From the NCBI GenBank assembly GCA_029959085.1, contig JARWIR010000031.1, forward strand, positions 1,984,001 to 2,048,000: 64,000 bases of DNA, written 5' to 3'. Below are positions 11,301-22,194 of this stretch, piece by piece. Source of the stretch: Nemophila menziesii (Eukaryota > Streptophyta > Magnoliopsida > Boraginales > Hydrophyllaceae). The notes below the pieces were generated by a model. The model was not told the DNA's origin. It searched no databases and saw only the letters and a list, made by a program, of their open reading frames with translations. The translations under genes were made by a program, and so were the position numbers. The number at the start of each line of letters is the position of its first letter. Within the stretch, counting starts at the first letter, position 1.

Positions 11301-12403
11301 TCACCTGATTCTAGAAGTAGTTCTCGTATATTTGATCCTAATGCAGCAACTTCTTCAGGGGGAATCTCGAGTTCCTCTTGTGATTCAAGTGTCAAGGCTT
11401 CGTCAAGATCATCATCTAAGCTCGCTTCATTGAAGATTTCTTGTGCAATTTTTCCGATGACATCTATTTTGAAACATTCATCTTTAGAATTCGGTAACTT
11501 CATTGCCTTAAACACATTGAATCGTATCTGTTCGTCTTGTACCCTCACGATCAACTCACCATTCTCAACATCAATTAGTGTACGCCCCGTGGCTAAGAAT
11601 GGTTTACCCAAGATGATGGGGACATTCTTATCCGCGTCGTAGTCAAGAATAATAAAATCACAAGGAAAAATAAAAGAACCAGCTTTAACTAAAACATCTT
11701 CAATTTTACCTACTGGTCGTGAGAGAGAGCGATCCGCCATTTGTAATACCACTGATGTGGGTACTACCTCTCCTATATTAAGCTTCTCGAACAGGGATCT
11801 TGGCATGAGATTGATACTCGCGCCTAAATCACATAATGCTTTCCCGGTCCAATTATCTCCAATGCCAATGGGAATTGTAAAACTTCCGGGATCTTCTAGC
11901 TTCGGTGGTAACTTGTTTTGACATATAGCACTACACTCCATAGGTGATCCAATTGTTTCCCCAGTTTCTATACTTTGTTTGTGGGAAAGAATGTCCTTCA
12001 TGAATTTCAGATATTTTGGCATTCTCTTGAGAGCTTCAACAAATGGCATATTAATCTCTAACTTGCTCAACATGTCAACGAACTTCTTGAATTCTAGGTC
12101 ATTGTCCTTCCTTCTGACACGTGAAGGGTATGGTGGTGGAGGGCGTGTATTAAGTTCCACTGGTTTTTTTGTTTTTTCTGGTGTCTCGGCTTGGACACTC
12201 TTCGGTTTAACTACCTCCTCTACTGTATCTTCGGTTGTTTCTTCTCCCCCCTTTTTTGGAATAGGGATTGGTTCTGGTTCTGATCTTGGTGGAGGTAGTT
12301 GTTTTCCACTTCTCAATTCAAATGCATGACAAGAATCATCTCTAGGAGCAATAGTATCACTTTGAAGCTGCCCTTTCGGCCTATTTTGTAATGTACTTGC
12401 CAT
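8367..12403 (-). pseudogene. pol: H PR-RT-RNase H-integrase polyprotein, damaged
   Basis: Protease with DLGAS at about residue 192; reverse transcriptase with the catalytic FMDD at residues 628-631; RNase H (MCDASDHAMG, then YTDHSAIRYL); then integrase. The frame is open from 12403 to a TAA at 9500 that replaces the Q codon seen in B and C. The same frame continues with the HHCC zinc site and the integrase core ([26 protein letters not shown], giving D, D and E) until about 8918. A frameshift precedes the C-terminal part (8822-8367), which ends with the GPY/F motif [10 protein letters not shown]. These enzymes copy element RNA into DNA and insert it. Motif choice and order identify Athila-type Ty3/gypsy. 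Confidence 0.88.
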
Positions 12404-13604
12404 ATGAGATCAAGTATGCTCTAGTTTCTTGATTACCTTCTGCTGGGCTTGAATTTTCTGTTGGCTACGACTCATATTGTTTTCAATTGCTTGCATCAAT
12501 TTAGCCATACTCGAATTCAAGCTTGGGGTTTGTTCTTTCTTTGCCAGTTGCATTGATTGTTTAGGTGGATCTTTCTTCGTTTCTTGACAAGCTTTTTCAA
12601 CAATGGGCGCTTTTTGATATATAGGTTGTGGTGGATGATAAGATTAAGGTTGGGGTTGATGATAAGTCTCTTGATTTCTGACCCAACTTCTTTGTTGTGG
12701 AGGTTGTTGATAATTAGCGTAGCTTTCTTGTGGATAATCATAACCATTAGAATAATAGTTATCTTGAGGATATGTAACGGAAGCTAATGCTGGATTATTC
12801 ATACACCTTTCCCACACATGATTTCTTGATCCACAACCAGGACACGAAGGTATTGTACGTACTAAGTTCACCTGAGCAATTGTTCGAGCTTGTTCTTGTA
12901 GTTCTTCGAGTTGTTGAGCCAATGCATTAAGCTTCAGAGAATCTGAAGTATCTTCTTTTTCTGGTTTCCTTGGCCAACTTCTCTCGTTCTCAAGAATTCT
13001 CTTCATACAAATTTCAGCTTCTTCAAGATCTAGTAACACAAAACCTGCGTTTCCTAACGAATCTGCTTTTTCCCTTGACTTGTCATTAAGTCCTCCATAG
13101 AACAAGGTTAAAAATATTCTGGCGATGATTTATGGTATGGACATCTCGCCTTCTTTTCATTAAATCTTAACCATGCTTCACCCAAACTTTCTCTGTCTTC
13201 CTGTATAAATTGTTCAAGCTCCAACATATCTTTTAAACGTCTACTAACTGGATAGAATTGGTCTAGGAATCTTGTTTAAGCTTATCCCAATCTGGAATAA
13301 CATGAGGATATTGGGTATCGTACCAATTGCTTGCACCTCCGATCAAGAAGAACTGGAACATCACGTAATATACCTGTTCCCTAGTAACTCCTCTTACGAT
13401 ATAAGCATCACAGATTTGCATGAGTTTCTGAATATATCGGATCGGATCTTGTTGTGCAGCACCGCTAAATAGTCCATGAGTTGCAAACTGCGTTAACATC
13501 CCTGGATTAGGTCTAAATTTAGCGGCTTGGATTTCTGGAGCGCGAATTCCTCGTGGTTGCACTCTAAATTCGATGGGTAATTCAAGTCTCCTTGGATTCT
13601 CCAT
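12404..13604 (-). pseudogene. gag: H Gag, frameshifted
   Basis: The N-terminus starts at the ATG at 13604 and shows the Athila capsid pattern (FRPNPGMLTQF, then DPIRYIQKLMQICDAY and GVTREQVYYVMF). The frame shifts between 13263 and 13105. The second part, in the same frame as pol, has the CCHC knuckle CPGCGSRNHVWERC and a Q/P/Y-rich tail, with stops before 12403. Gag coats the genomic RNA in virus-like particles. Confidence 0.8.
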
Positions 13605-13703
13605 CTGTAACTATTTATAAAACAAAAACTAAAAGACAAAAGCGTAAAATAGAACTAACTGAAATAAAAGCACAAGATATATGCACAAGGACTAACGATG
13701 TAG

Positions 13704-13721
13704 TCCCCGGCAGCGGCGCCA
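13704..13721 (-). promoter_or_regulatory. H primer-binding site
   Basis: Reads TGGCGCCGCTGCCGGGGA on the minus strand, six bases after the 5' LTR. It is complementary to a tRNA 3' end ending in GGCGCCA. Athila elements are reported to use tRNA-Asp; from memory the Asp version has T where all copies here have C at the ninth base. Confidence 0.85.
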
Positions 13722-13727
13722 AAAACT

Positions 13728-15239
13728 TGGTGGGGCCTAGAGTGTGATAAAAAGATATATAAATTAGATGCAAATAAACACCCTAGACTGAGCACGGTTC
13801 TGCAAGTATACAGATCGTATGCAAGTTTTAGTAAATAAGTAAGATTCGTTCCGTAGAGACTACGAAGGTTAGGGGAATCTTATGCAATAATCAAGTGCAG
13901 ATATTTTAAGCTAGAACAAATAAAATGCTGGAAAAATAAAGACAAATAGATATTTATTTTGTTTTCAATTAAACTAAATTAAACTAATAAAGTAAAGACA
14001 GAAAATTAAATGCAAGAGAAGAAGTAGTATGAGAATATAGCTTGAGTCAATAGCATGTAATCCCTACTAGTTTTACCGTTCTAAACATGTAAGGGTGAAT
14101 CATGTAGTATTTTAATAATCAGTTCCAATTGCGCTAGGTAGTTTTAAATAGGATTTACCTGTGTCAATAAGGAGTCCTAAGCAAACTGTTCCTGCAATTG
14201 GTAAATAGCAATATATACTAAACCATAGTGATTATCTAGTTAGGTTGATTTGTCAGATCTAAACCGAATACTAGACGTCATGTGCTAAACATGTAATTAA
14301 ACACCGTTGTCAATGGTGACCTAGCTACTAGATGGTAATTCTATATGGCCGCGGTTCCACAAGAACATAGAATATAAATCCAAACACATAAACAGAGAAT
14401 AAAAACAATAATTCAATTTAAAACATAGAATTCCCAAATTAGATAGATGTCAATCAAAAATAGGGTTCATACATATATGCTAAAACTCAAGCTAAAAGAA
14501 ATTTAGTTCATACTAATGCAAGAAAAGAAAGAAATTACGAATTCAGAGGTAGAAGAAGACATATTGATGAACAACTCATTCCAGACTTCTTTTCTTACGT
14601 TGTAAGCTTTCTCTTGGCTTAAGGTTTCACCAAGGATGATTTTCTAGTGTTAAGAGGCTGTATTTATAGTGTATAGGTTGACCTAATTCGTTTGCTTGAA
14701 GGAAAAGGTAAATATGGGCTCCAAGCCCAACTCAAATTCGTAGCCCAAAAACATGCAATCAGCCCCATTTTTCTTTTGGTCCTAGCAGCTTCAATATTTA
14801 TCCGATTGATGCGTATGAGTACACCAAATTCTTCGTCACGGAAAGATCTTCAACTTTTCTCTTGACCGTTTCTCCAAATTCCTCACCGTTTTTAAGATAT
14901 AAGCTGATTTTTGGTCGTAGATGCAGAAATTCAGATTTAAGGCGGCTTTTCATTTTCCATGTTTTTAGCTTTTACTTCTTTATCTTCAATTCCCATGTTT
15001 ATCTTCTTTCCTTTAGCTCTCTTAACCAACTTGGACTCTAATTAATTACCATATATCTCTAAAACTTCACACTAAATAAATAATTAAACCCAATATGCTC
15101 TAAAAATATTAATTAATTAATTCAAGACCCAAAATAGGAAAGTATACTAAATCAAGCTAAAATCGACCTATAAACTAATAAATACGCCTAAAATGATGTC
15201 TCAGAGATAGATTTTATTATCACAAATGAGGAGACATCA
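13728..15239 (-). mobile_element. H 5' LTR (1512 bp)
   Basis: On the minus strand it starts TGATGTCTCC at 15239 and ends ACCCCACCA at 13728, next to the primer site. It has the terminal inverted repeat TGATGTCTC ... GAGACATCA in its first about 50 bases. A CTATAAATA box on the minus strand at about 14661-14669 is the likely promoter. Confidence 0.85.
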
Positions 15240-15707
15240 TGTGGGTAGCCAATATTCCCCTAATTTAATTTTTTTTAATATTTTACATTATGTCCATTAA
15301 CCAAAACAACTTAACATAACAATTTATTTTATTAATTTAACACATGTTTTTAATAAGACGCCACAAGTAATCTAGTCATTTTGTTAATTTTTTCTATTAT
15401 TTGAATATAACTTGGATTATATTGATTTAGATAAAAAAATACTTTTAAAATTCTCATAAAGATATAAATAATAGACATATTAGTATGAAAATAGGGGTTA
15501 TTGTTCAAAACATACTCATTAGGCACTCTAATAATTATTTTAAGCTTTCAATAATTTATTTTATAAAAAAAATACTTAATGAAGTAATTATTTATAGAAA
15601 ACCTCATTTTTATATTTTTCCATACCTTTACTACCCTTATTATTAAATATATTATTTTATTTTAATACAATATTAATTTTTAAATATTAAACAAATAATA
15701 GGGTACT
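15240..15707. other. AT-rich intergenic DNA, no gene seen
   Basis: AT-rich, with no open frame of interest and no recognisable element end apart from the H LTR boundary at 15239. Confidence 0.5.
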
Positions 15708-15828
15708 TCCACCACCACCACACCACCACATCCTCCACTCCTACACCACTAGTACCACCACCACCACCATACATTTAACCACCACTAAAGCCACCACAAC
15801 CACCACCACCTACTACTACTAATTCCAT
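15708..15828. repeat. (CCA)n / (CTA)n degenerate trinucleotide tract
   Basis: A run of CCACCACCA and ACTACTACT triplets with interruptions. Simple repeat; the coding potential is spurious. Confidence 0.75.
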
Positions 15829-16839
15829 CACACACGCGCGTGTCCATGAATTTTTTTTAAAATCGTCATAACTAATTCTAAATAAATCAGAAAAATAAAA
15901 AAATTTGCATTTTTGTATAAAGCAAATTAATATTTACGTCTATGATTTTTTTAATTTATTTTTTTAATTTTTTCTTCCCATACTTCATGTTTAAAACATG
16001 AAATTCCCTGTTCAAAACATGAAATTCACTATTTGAAATAGTGATTTTTTCTTTCGCGGACACGGATTTTCATGTTTAAAACATGAAATTCCATGTTCAA
16101 AACATGAAATTCCGTGTCCGCGAAAGAAAAAATTCAAAAAATTGTAAAAATTCAAAAAATTCCAAAAAAAATCATAGACGTAAATATCAATTTGATTTAT
16201 TCAAATATATAAATTTTTTTGATTTTTTTAATTTTTTTAGAATTAGTTATGACGATTTTTAAAAAATTTCAAGTACACGTAGGGATGGCAATGGTTCAAA
16301 TATTAACCGTAACCGGTGGATATCCGATCCGATAAAAAATCCATTAGTGAAACCGATGGTACATCCATGAGGGTTTAGTTCTCTTAAAAGGTAATCGGTG
16401 GATTATCCGTTAGGATTTGGTTTTTTACAATAATCTGACGGATAATCCGAAATCCGAATAAAATATATATATATATATATACTATGTATAAAGTTATTTT
16501 ATATGTACAAACTTTATACATAATATCGATCAGATAAAATTATTTCATACATAAAGTATATAATTGATTATAATCTAGTTTATCACTATATTGCATGATA
16601 CCTATTTATGGTCTCCCAACAATTCTGTAGCTAATTTAGAATTTTAAAAATATTTTATTAGATTATTTTATTTAAAGCCTATTAAACGATTGCGGATGCG
16701 GATTTGGTAAATAATTCTAAAATCCGATGGTTAATGGATGCGGATTTGGTTATCGTTTTTCTTAATGGATACGGATGTGGTTATGCTATTTTTCGCGGAT
16801 ATCCGATCTGTTGCCATCCCTAAGTACGCGTGCGTGTGT
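15829..16839. mobile_element. Foldback element with long inverted arms, split by a hAT MITE
   Basis: The left arm (from about 15829, CACACACGCGCGTG, through AAAATCGTCATAACTAATTCTA at 15856-15877) is mirrored by the right arm (TAGAATTAGTTATGACGATTTT near 16239-16260 and GTACGCGTGCGTGTGT at 16825-16839). The centre holds repeated CATGTTTAAAACATGAAATT hairpin words and an inverted pair of CGCGGACACGG words. Removing the 16280-16822 insertion restores one continuous arm. No transposase is present; the superfamily is not determined. Confidence 0.65.
16280..16822. mobile_element. hAT-like MITE (543 bp)
   Basis: Ends are TAGGGATGGCAA and TTGCCATCCCTA, perfect inverted repeats of the hAT type. Flanking 8-bp direct repeats AGTACACG (16272-16279) and AGTACGCG (16823-16830) differ at one base, as expected for an aged hAT target duplication. 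The interior is rich in CGGATATCCGATC-like words and has no transposase. Confidence 0.8.
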
Positions 16840-17212
16840 TTATTAGTTTTTGTTTTGTTTGTTTCTAATTTCTTTTTTCTTTTTTAATTATTAATTGTAG
16901 CGTATTTTGGGTTGAGGCGTTTTTTAATAAAGAGTCTTATTCTAGGTACCTTTTTATAAATAGCTTTTTTTAATAGGCACGTTTTGATAATTGGCTCATA
17001 AAAATATTATAATAAATAGTTATTATATTTAATTATTCTTAGTGATATTATATTTAATTAAAAATTAATGTTAATAATTATTATATCTATTTCAAACATT
17101 CATGTACAAATTTAAAAAAAAAAACATATACATAAAAAATCTAAAATAAATTCAAAATAAGAATTTTTAATACTGGAAGGCTAAAATTACAAAGTTGTTG
17201 GAACATATAAGG

Positions 17213-17473
17213 CCCTGTTTGGTTCGTGAAAATAATGGATGTTTTCTGTTTTCATTTTCTATATTTTTGAGAATACTAATAAAAACGTGTTTGGCTACAG
17301 AAAATGAAAACAGTTTTCTGAAAAATTTAATGAAAACAGTGATAAATTGGAGAACGTGAAATCGACGTTTTCCATATTTTTTAAAATTTTTGAAAAGAAA
17401 ATGAAAATCATTTTCTGTATATATATCCTAGAAACAAAAACAGAAAATGTTTTCACAAACTCAACAGAGCCTA
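17213..17473. mobile_element. Probable MITE with GGCCCTGTTTGG-type ends
   Basis: The left end, AGGCCCTGTTTGGTTCGTGAAAA, is an imperfect inverted repeat of the right end (TTTTCACAAACTCAACAGAGCCT). An ACATAT word flanks both sides and may be the target duplication. The interior has several GAAAATGAAAACAGTTTTC-type hairpins. Superfamily uncertain; hAT or Harbinger are candidates. Confidence 0.55.
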
Positions 17474-17573
17474 CATATTTTAGGAAGTTTCTATATGAAA
17501 GAAACATTATGTTTAATTTGACCCCCAATCATAACTATCCGACTATCTAGTTGGGTGATTGTTGAACTTAGCC

Positions 17574-18540
17574 TTAGAGTTTCTTTTAGCAAATTATTAG
17601 AAATTCAAGACGAACGAATTAGCAAGAATGAAGCTTGTATCTTGGTTTCTATTCCATAATATTATCATGGGGTGCTTAAGACTATACAAATGGTGTTTTA
17701 TTGGTCGATACCTCAGCTGAAATGCAACATGATGCTAATAGCTTAAAAGAAGCTGATGATTATATCAACTTTGAGAAAAAAACCGAGAATAGCTACTCCA
17801 GTGGAGATGATGAAAATGAAATTTGTCTAAAGAAGAATCTTGCACGTACGTAAGGAAAAATTACAATTAGAAATAAGAAAATCATGGGCTACAATTCGAA
17901 TGAAAAGTATATAAAAATCTCTCCACCTTTTGAGGATTGTAGTTATGATGTTCAATCAGAAAAAGTTCAAAGAAAGTGAAAGTTGGGGACGAGTACAATT
18001 TATATAAACTCGATATTAATGAAGTTGTTGATCACAACTTATCTCATGAGAACCTTATTGACAACATGGTTGGTAAACCTCGTTTGTGAAGTTCTTACAA
18101 ACTACGCACTAGTTCACTATCTACAACCAAGGAAAGAAAAAAGATGATGGAGAGACTGATATTTGCTAATAAGAAATGAAGAAGTGATTATGGTCAAGTT
18201 CAACGTGATTTGAGCTGGAAAATTAAAATGAGACGATTTTGATTGACAATTAGTGGTATAAGGGGGACAAGAAAGAAAGTGATCGTGTGTTGCTCATAAA
18301 AGGGGTTGAAGATTCCGAAAATGTCATTATGGAAGAAAGCATATTTGGTCAAGTTGTTTATAGATAAAAACTAAAAAGGAAGAGTGGTCCTTGATGATGG
18401 GTTTACTAATATCTCACACGATGAGATGCATGTGAGGCGTAAATGTTTCGAGAAGGGTAAAGCTAAATCTTGTGAGGTGTATACTATGGGGAGTGTCAAG
18501 TTGTCCCATCACTGAATGAGTACGGTTATTTGAAATTGTC
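17574..18540 (+). other. Possible decayed coding relic, unrecognised
   Basis: Short open stretches interrupted by many stops; one reads SLKEADDYINFEKKTENSYSS near 17740. The base composition is less AT-extreme than its surroundings, which suggests old coding DNA. I do not recognise a family. Confidence 0.25.
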
Positions 18541-19620
18541 AAGGAATACAGAGGAAATTACAAAATTGAGCCCCAATAACTTAAACATTATTAATTAAGT
18601 CCTCTCTACTTACTTCTACTTACAAAGTCCTCAGTTACAAATTTTGGTTAGCCAATTGACCTATACACCCTTTTGATTTAATTAATTACTTTTTTAACTT
18701 CTTTTTTCCAGTTTTTGTTTTAGTGTCGGAATGGGTACGCGCTTAAGTGGGTACAGACCCACTTCTTTTTTGTAATGTGTTTTAGCTATCTTTTTTTATA
18801 AGGGGTTTAAAATTAATTATAGTGTAATTATAAAATAAGTCCCTGTCCAAATTTAATCAACATCACATAATATTTCATTGTCCAAATAATAGATAAGGTA
18901 TAATTGCATTATAGGTCCCTGTATCGGGAGTTGTCACGGGTCCGTACCCAGATGAACGAATACCATTTTAGTCATTTGACAGTGTTTTTGCAATGGGGCT
19001 GTACCCATTGGGTCTGGACCCATTTGGGCCTGTACCCATTGGGTCTGTATCAACGGGTCTGGATGCACCTGCACAACAAGAGAACCAAATAACATCACTA
19101 ATAAAATAAATAATTAACAAACAACACCACCACCACTCGGACCAGATCTGGTGCACGAACCTGATGGAGATCGAGGCGAGGCAGATCTGAGATGTAATGG
19201 AGATCTGGTGCTGTTTTTGGATCTCCAGCCATGACTTGCGGTTGAATGGAGACGGGTACCAATGGATCCCGTTTTTGGTGGCTTGTTTTTTGTGGTTTCT
19301 GGTGGGTAGGTGAGCAGGGGTAGCCATGGTTTCGTGGTGGTGAAGATTTGAGAAATGGAGGTGGTGGCTCGTCACTGTGAAGATGGAGAAGAAGGGGAGG
19401 GGGTGGCGAGGGTTTATATGGCTCGTGTAGGGCGGCGTGGGGTGGGGTGGCTCGTGTAGTTGCTGCTGGTTGGGTGGCTTTGGGGTTGGGTTGTTACAGG
19501 AGTAGAACGGAGAAGAAGGGTAGGGGTAGTTGCTATTTTCGGTGGTGGAGATCTGTTTGGGTGAGGTGGAAATGGAGGGGGCGGTGGTGTGGGTTGTCAC
19601 GGCATGGCAGCAGCGGCACC

Positions 19621-19780
19621 TGGCATCGTGGTGGTGGTGTTGAAGGGTACTTTGATGTTGAAGGTGGCTTCGTGGTGGTGGTGTTGAAGCTTACCGGTGG
19701 CTTCGTGGTGGTGGCGTTGAAGCTTACCGGAGGCGGCAAGAGGTGACCTTCGTGGTGGTGGTGTTGAAGCTTACTGGAGG
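19621..19780. repeat. Imperfect tandem repeat, TTCGTGGTGGTGGTGTTGAAG
   Basis: Four copies of a unit of about 33 bp begin near 19625, 19668, 19701 and 19748. Each has CGTGGTGGTGG then GTTGAAG, and the last three add CTTAC(C/T)GG. Confidence 0.75.
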
Positions 19781-19856
19781 ATCTCCGGTCTTCTTCTTCT
19801 CCAGATCCGATGCGGCAGCGAGACGGTGGTCTGGGATGGCGGCAGTGGTTTGGGAC

Positions 19857-19881
19857 GGTGGGGTGGGGTGGGGTGGGGTGG
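19857..19881 (+). repeat. GGTGGGGTGGGGTGGGG tract, potential G-quadruplex
   Basis: Four or more runs of four G separated by single T on the plus strand, a composition able to fold as an intramolecular G-quadruplex. Whether it does is inference. Confidence 0.6.
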
Positions 19882-20250
19882 GTTGAGAGAGAAGAGGGGG
19901 GGCTTCCAAACCCTAATAGGTATTGTTTTTGTGTTTTGGGTTTGCAGTATATAAAACTAATGGGGAGGGTATTTTGGGATTTTGTATTGGACTAGTTGGG
20001 GTATAACTAGTCCAGTTAGGGGGAGGATTTTTGGTGGAATGTATGGGTTGTGTGGACCGTAATCCATAATTCTCCCAGGAATACAAGTGGCCTTGACAAA
20101 ATATAACACCAAATTTATTATCTACAAGTTGAAGCCCGTTTTGTGTTGTTTTTTGAAACAAAAATCCAATATAGTGTATGTAATAGTTTACTTAGACATT
20201 CCCATTTTGCTCACTGGGGTGTTGTTGACCCCATAGGCTTAACATGGGTA

Positions 20251-20514
20251 TTTTTTTTTCTTTTTTTTTTCATGTATGGGTGTCCGGGCCAGCTTACGCA
20301 CCACGACTAATCCCATAGAAAATATACACGCCTCCTCATGCATACTCCCACTTAATCAGAACTAGGTTACCCATGTTCAGGGAGGAGACTCGAACCATGC
20401 ACCCCTTGCTTACCCCCTTTAAGGGCTCAAGAAATAACACGGCTGAGGGGATTCGAACCCTGTACCTCCTAGTTGAGAGACAGGGTCCTGGCCACTGAGC
20501 TAGTCCCAGTGGTT
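20251..20514 (-). mobile_element. SINE copy 1, tRNA-derived
   Basis: On the minus strand it starts near CCACTGGGACTAGCTCAGTGG (the last 11 bases fit the pol III A box), followed by GGTTCGAATCC (B box), a second B-box-like GGTTCGAGTCT about 65 bases further on, and the tail GCTGGCCCGGACACCCATAC before a poly(A), seen as poly(T) at 20251-20270. Perfect 12-bp duplications TTAACATGGGTA flank it (20239-20250, 20515-20526). The tail recalls plant Au-type SINEs from memory; not verified. Confidence 0.8.
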
Positions 20515-20526
20515 TTAACATGGGTA

Positions 20527-20763
20527 TTTTTTTTTCCCGATGTATGGGTGTCCGGGCCAGCTTACGCGCACCACGACTAATCCCATAGGAATTATACACG
20601 CCTCCTCATGCATACTCCCGCTTAATCAGAACTAGGTTACCCATGTTCAGGGAGGAGACTCGAACCATGCACCCCTTGCTTACCCCCTTTAAGGGCTCAA
20701 GAAATAACACGGCTGAGGGGATTCGAAACCTGTACCTCCTAGTTGAGAGACAGGGTCCTGGCA
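20527..20763 (-). mobile_element. SINE copy 2, 5'-truncated
   Basis: Same body and B box as copy 1, but on the plus strand it ends at AGGGTCCTGGCA (20752-20763), so the A-box region is missing. Confidence 0.75.
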
Positions 20764-21021
20764 TTTTTTTTTTTCGATGTATGCGTGTCCGGGCCAGCTT
20801 ACGCGCACCACGACTAATCCCATAGGAAATATACACGCCTCCTCATGCATACTCCCACTTAATCAGAACTAGGTTACCCATGTTCAGGGAGGAGACTCGA
20901 ACCATGCACCCCTTGCATACCCCCTTTAAGGGCTCAAGAAATAACACGGCTGAGGGGATTCGAACCCTGTACCTCCTATTTGAGAGACAGGGTCCTGTCC
21001 ACTGAGCTAGTCCCAATGGTT
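20764..21021 (-). mobile_element. SINE copy 3
   Basis: Complete from poly(T) to CTGAGCTAGTCCCAATGGTT. It is preceded and followed by AGGGTCCTGGCA (20752-20763 and 21023-21034). Confidence 0.78.
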
Positions 21022-21034
21022 CAGGGTCCTGGCA

Positions 21035-21301
21035 TTTTTTTTTTCTTTTTTTTTCGATGTATGGGTGTCCGGGCCAGCTTACGCGCACCACGACTAATCC
21101 CATAGGAAATATACACGCCTTCTCATGCATACTCCCACTTAATCAGAACTAGGTTACCCATGTTCAGGGAGGAGACTCGAACCATGCACCCCTTGCTTAC
21201 CCCCTTTAAGGGCTCAAGAAATAACACGGCTGAGGGGATTCGAACCCTGTACCTCCTAGTTGAGAGACAGGATCCTGGCCACTGAGCTAGTCCCAGTGGT
21301 T
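21035..21301 (-). mobile_element. SINE copy 4
   Basis: Complete, with a longer poly(T) interrupted by C. Flanked by AGGGTCCTGGCA at 21023-21034 and 21302-21313. A and B boxes are intact. Confidence 0.78.
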
Positions 21302-21313
21302 AGGGTCCTGGCA

Positions 21314-21571
21314 TTTTTTTTTTTCGATGTATGGGTGTCCGGGCCAGCTTACGCGCACCACGACTAATCCCATAGGAAATATACACGCCTCCTCATGCAT
21401 ACTCCCACTTAATCAGAACTAGGTTACCCATGTTCAGGGAGGAGACTCGAACCATGCACCCCTTTCTTACCCCCTTTAAGGGCTCAAGAAATAACACAGC
21501 TGAGGGGATTCGAACCCTGTACCTCCTAGTTGAGAGACAAGGTCCTGGCCACTGAGCTAGTCCCAGTGGTT
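21314..21571 (-). mobile_element. SINE copy 5
   Basis: Complete; flanked by AGGGTCCTGGCA at 21302-21313 and 21572-21583, after which non-SINE sequence (TTTTGTTATCATGGG) begins. Confidence 0.78.
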
Positions 21572-21599
21572 AGGGTCCTGGCATTTTGTTATCATGGGT

Positions 21600-22190
21600 G
21601 GTGGATAATATTAATGTTGCAGTAGAAAACTCTTGTAAAACTATATATTATGTCCGTATATATGATAACCTGATAGTTTTATTATGTTTTCATTATTCAT
21701 GCTCCCCCACTAATAATAGTGAAAGATAGAAATTATGGGACTTCATTTCAGAGTGGAATGACACTAATAGTATTATCTGGTTTACACTCAGTGAATTTAA
21801 TGACGTCACTAAGTCTTATGATAAATGGGTATTCAGGGAATCCATGATAAACGTGTTGAGAGATTTAATGATTTTATTAAACATAATGTTCTTGTAGACC
21901 TACCTGCTAACTTTTTTTAACACTTAGTCAAGACATGAAGTCGACCAACATGTGAAGGACTGGTTTATTCAAAATTCTGGACACTAGTATCATTCCCTCC
22001 CGGCGATTGAATTGGGTCGTTCTCCTCTTGTGATGTCTAGATTTAATAGTAGCAGAACGAGTACTAAATACTTTAAGTTTGAATCCTTTAGGATGAAGGA
22101 ACTGACTTGTAAATATCTTATCAAACTTACTTGGTGTTGTTTTCCTAAGTGTGATATAAAATCAACACCAAGGAAGTTGCCCCTCACAAT
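21600..22190 (+). pseudogene. LINE endonuclease relic
   Basis: One frame reads CSPTNNSERQKLWDFISEWN and then FTLSEFNDVTKSYDKW, matching the (Y/C)xPN...LWxF and GDFN region of the L1 endonuclease, with G-D replaced by L-S. Further on, NWVVLL near 22012 sits where the SDHxPI part is expected. Stops and shifts are frequent. It is separate from, and opposite in strand to, the LINE at 25020-28950. Confidence 0.5.
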
Positions 22191-22194
22191 TTTA

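Larger units (their letters stand above)
7302..15239 (-). mobile_element. Element H: Athila-type LTR retrotransposon, 3' end cut by G1
   Basis: Read on the minus strand: 5' LTR 15239-13728, primer site, gag, PR-RT-RH-IN, post-pol hairpin, palindrome repeats, start of the downstream ORF, then abrupt replacement by the G1 LTR at 7301. It keeps the most complete gag-pol of the window but has a frameshift and stops in gag, a stop in pol and a frameshift in integrase, so it is not autonomous now. Confidence 0.85.
18541..20240. other. Low-complexity G/T-rich region with strand-asymmetric composition
   Basis: Contains AAGTGGGTACAGACCCACTT (a hairpin near 18748), repeated TGTACCCATTGGGTCTG words at 18990-19050, and then about 800 bases dominated by GGTGG on the plus strand. 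Long open frames on both strands (for example minus 19600-18968, rich in H, P and T) follow from the composition. No domain or gene is supported. It may be the interior of an unclassified DNA transposon. Confidence 0.35.

Noticed and set aside
15470..16995. A still larger inverted-repeat element around the foldback
   Set aside because: Only short TCAAAAC-like matches between 15508 and about 16985; too weak to support arms.
17295..17550. Small genes on both strands near 17.4 kb
   Set aside because: They lie within the AT-rich MITE with GAAAATGAAAAC hairpins; reciprocal open frames from inverted repeats.
18968..19600. 210-residue H/P/T-rich minus-strand protein
   Set aside because: Biased composition caused by GGTGG repeats; no domain, and an open frame also exists on the other strand.
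20251..21583. tRNA genes or a CRISPR-like array
   Set aside because: A and B boxes are present, but no intact cloverleaf follows and each unit continues into a SINE body with a poly(A). Units are about 260 bp, far from CRISPR geometry, and the genome is eukaryotic.
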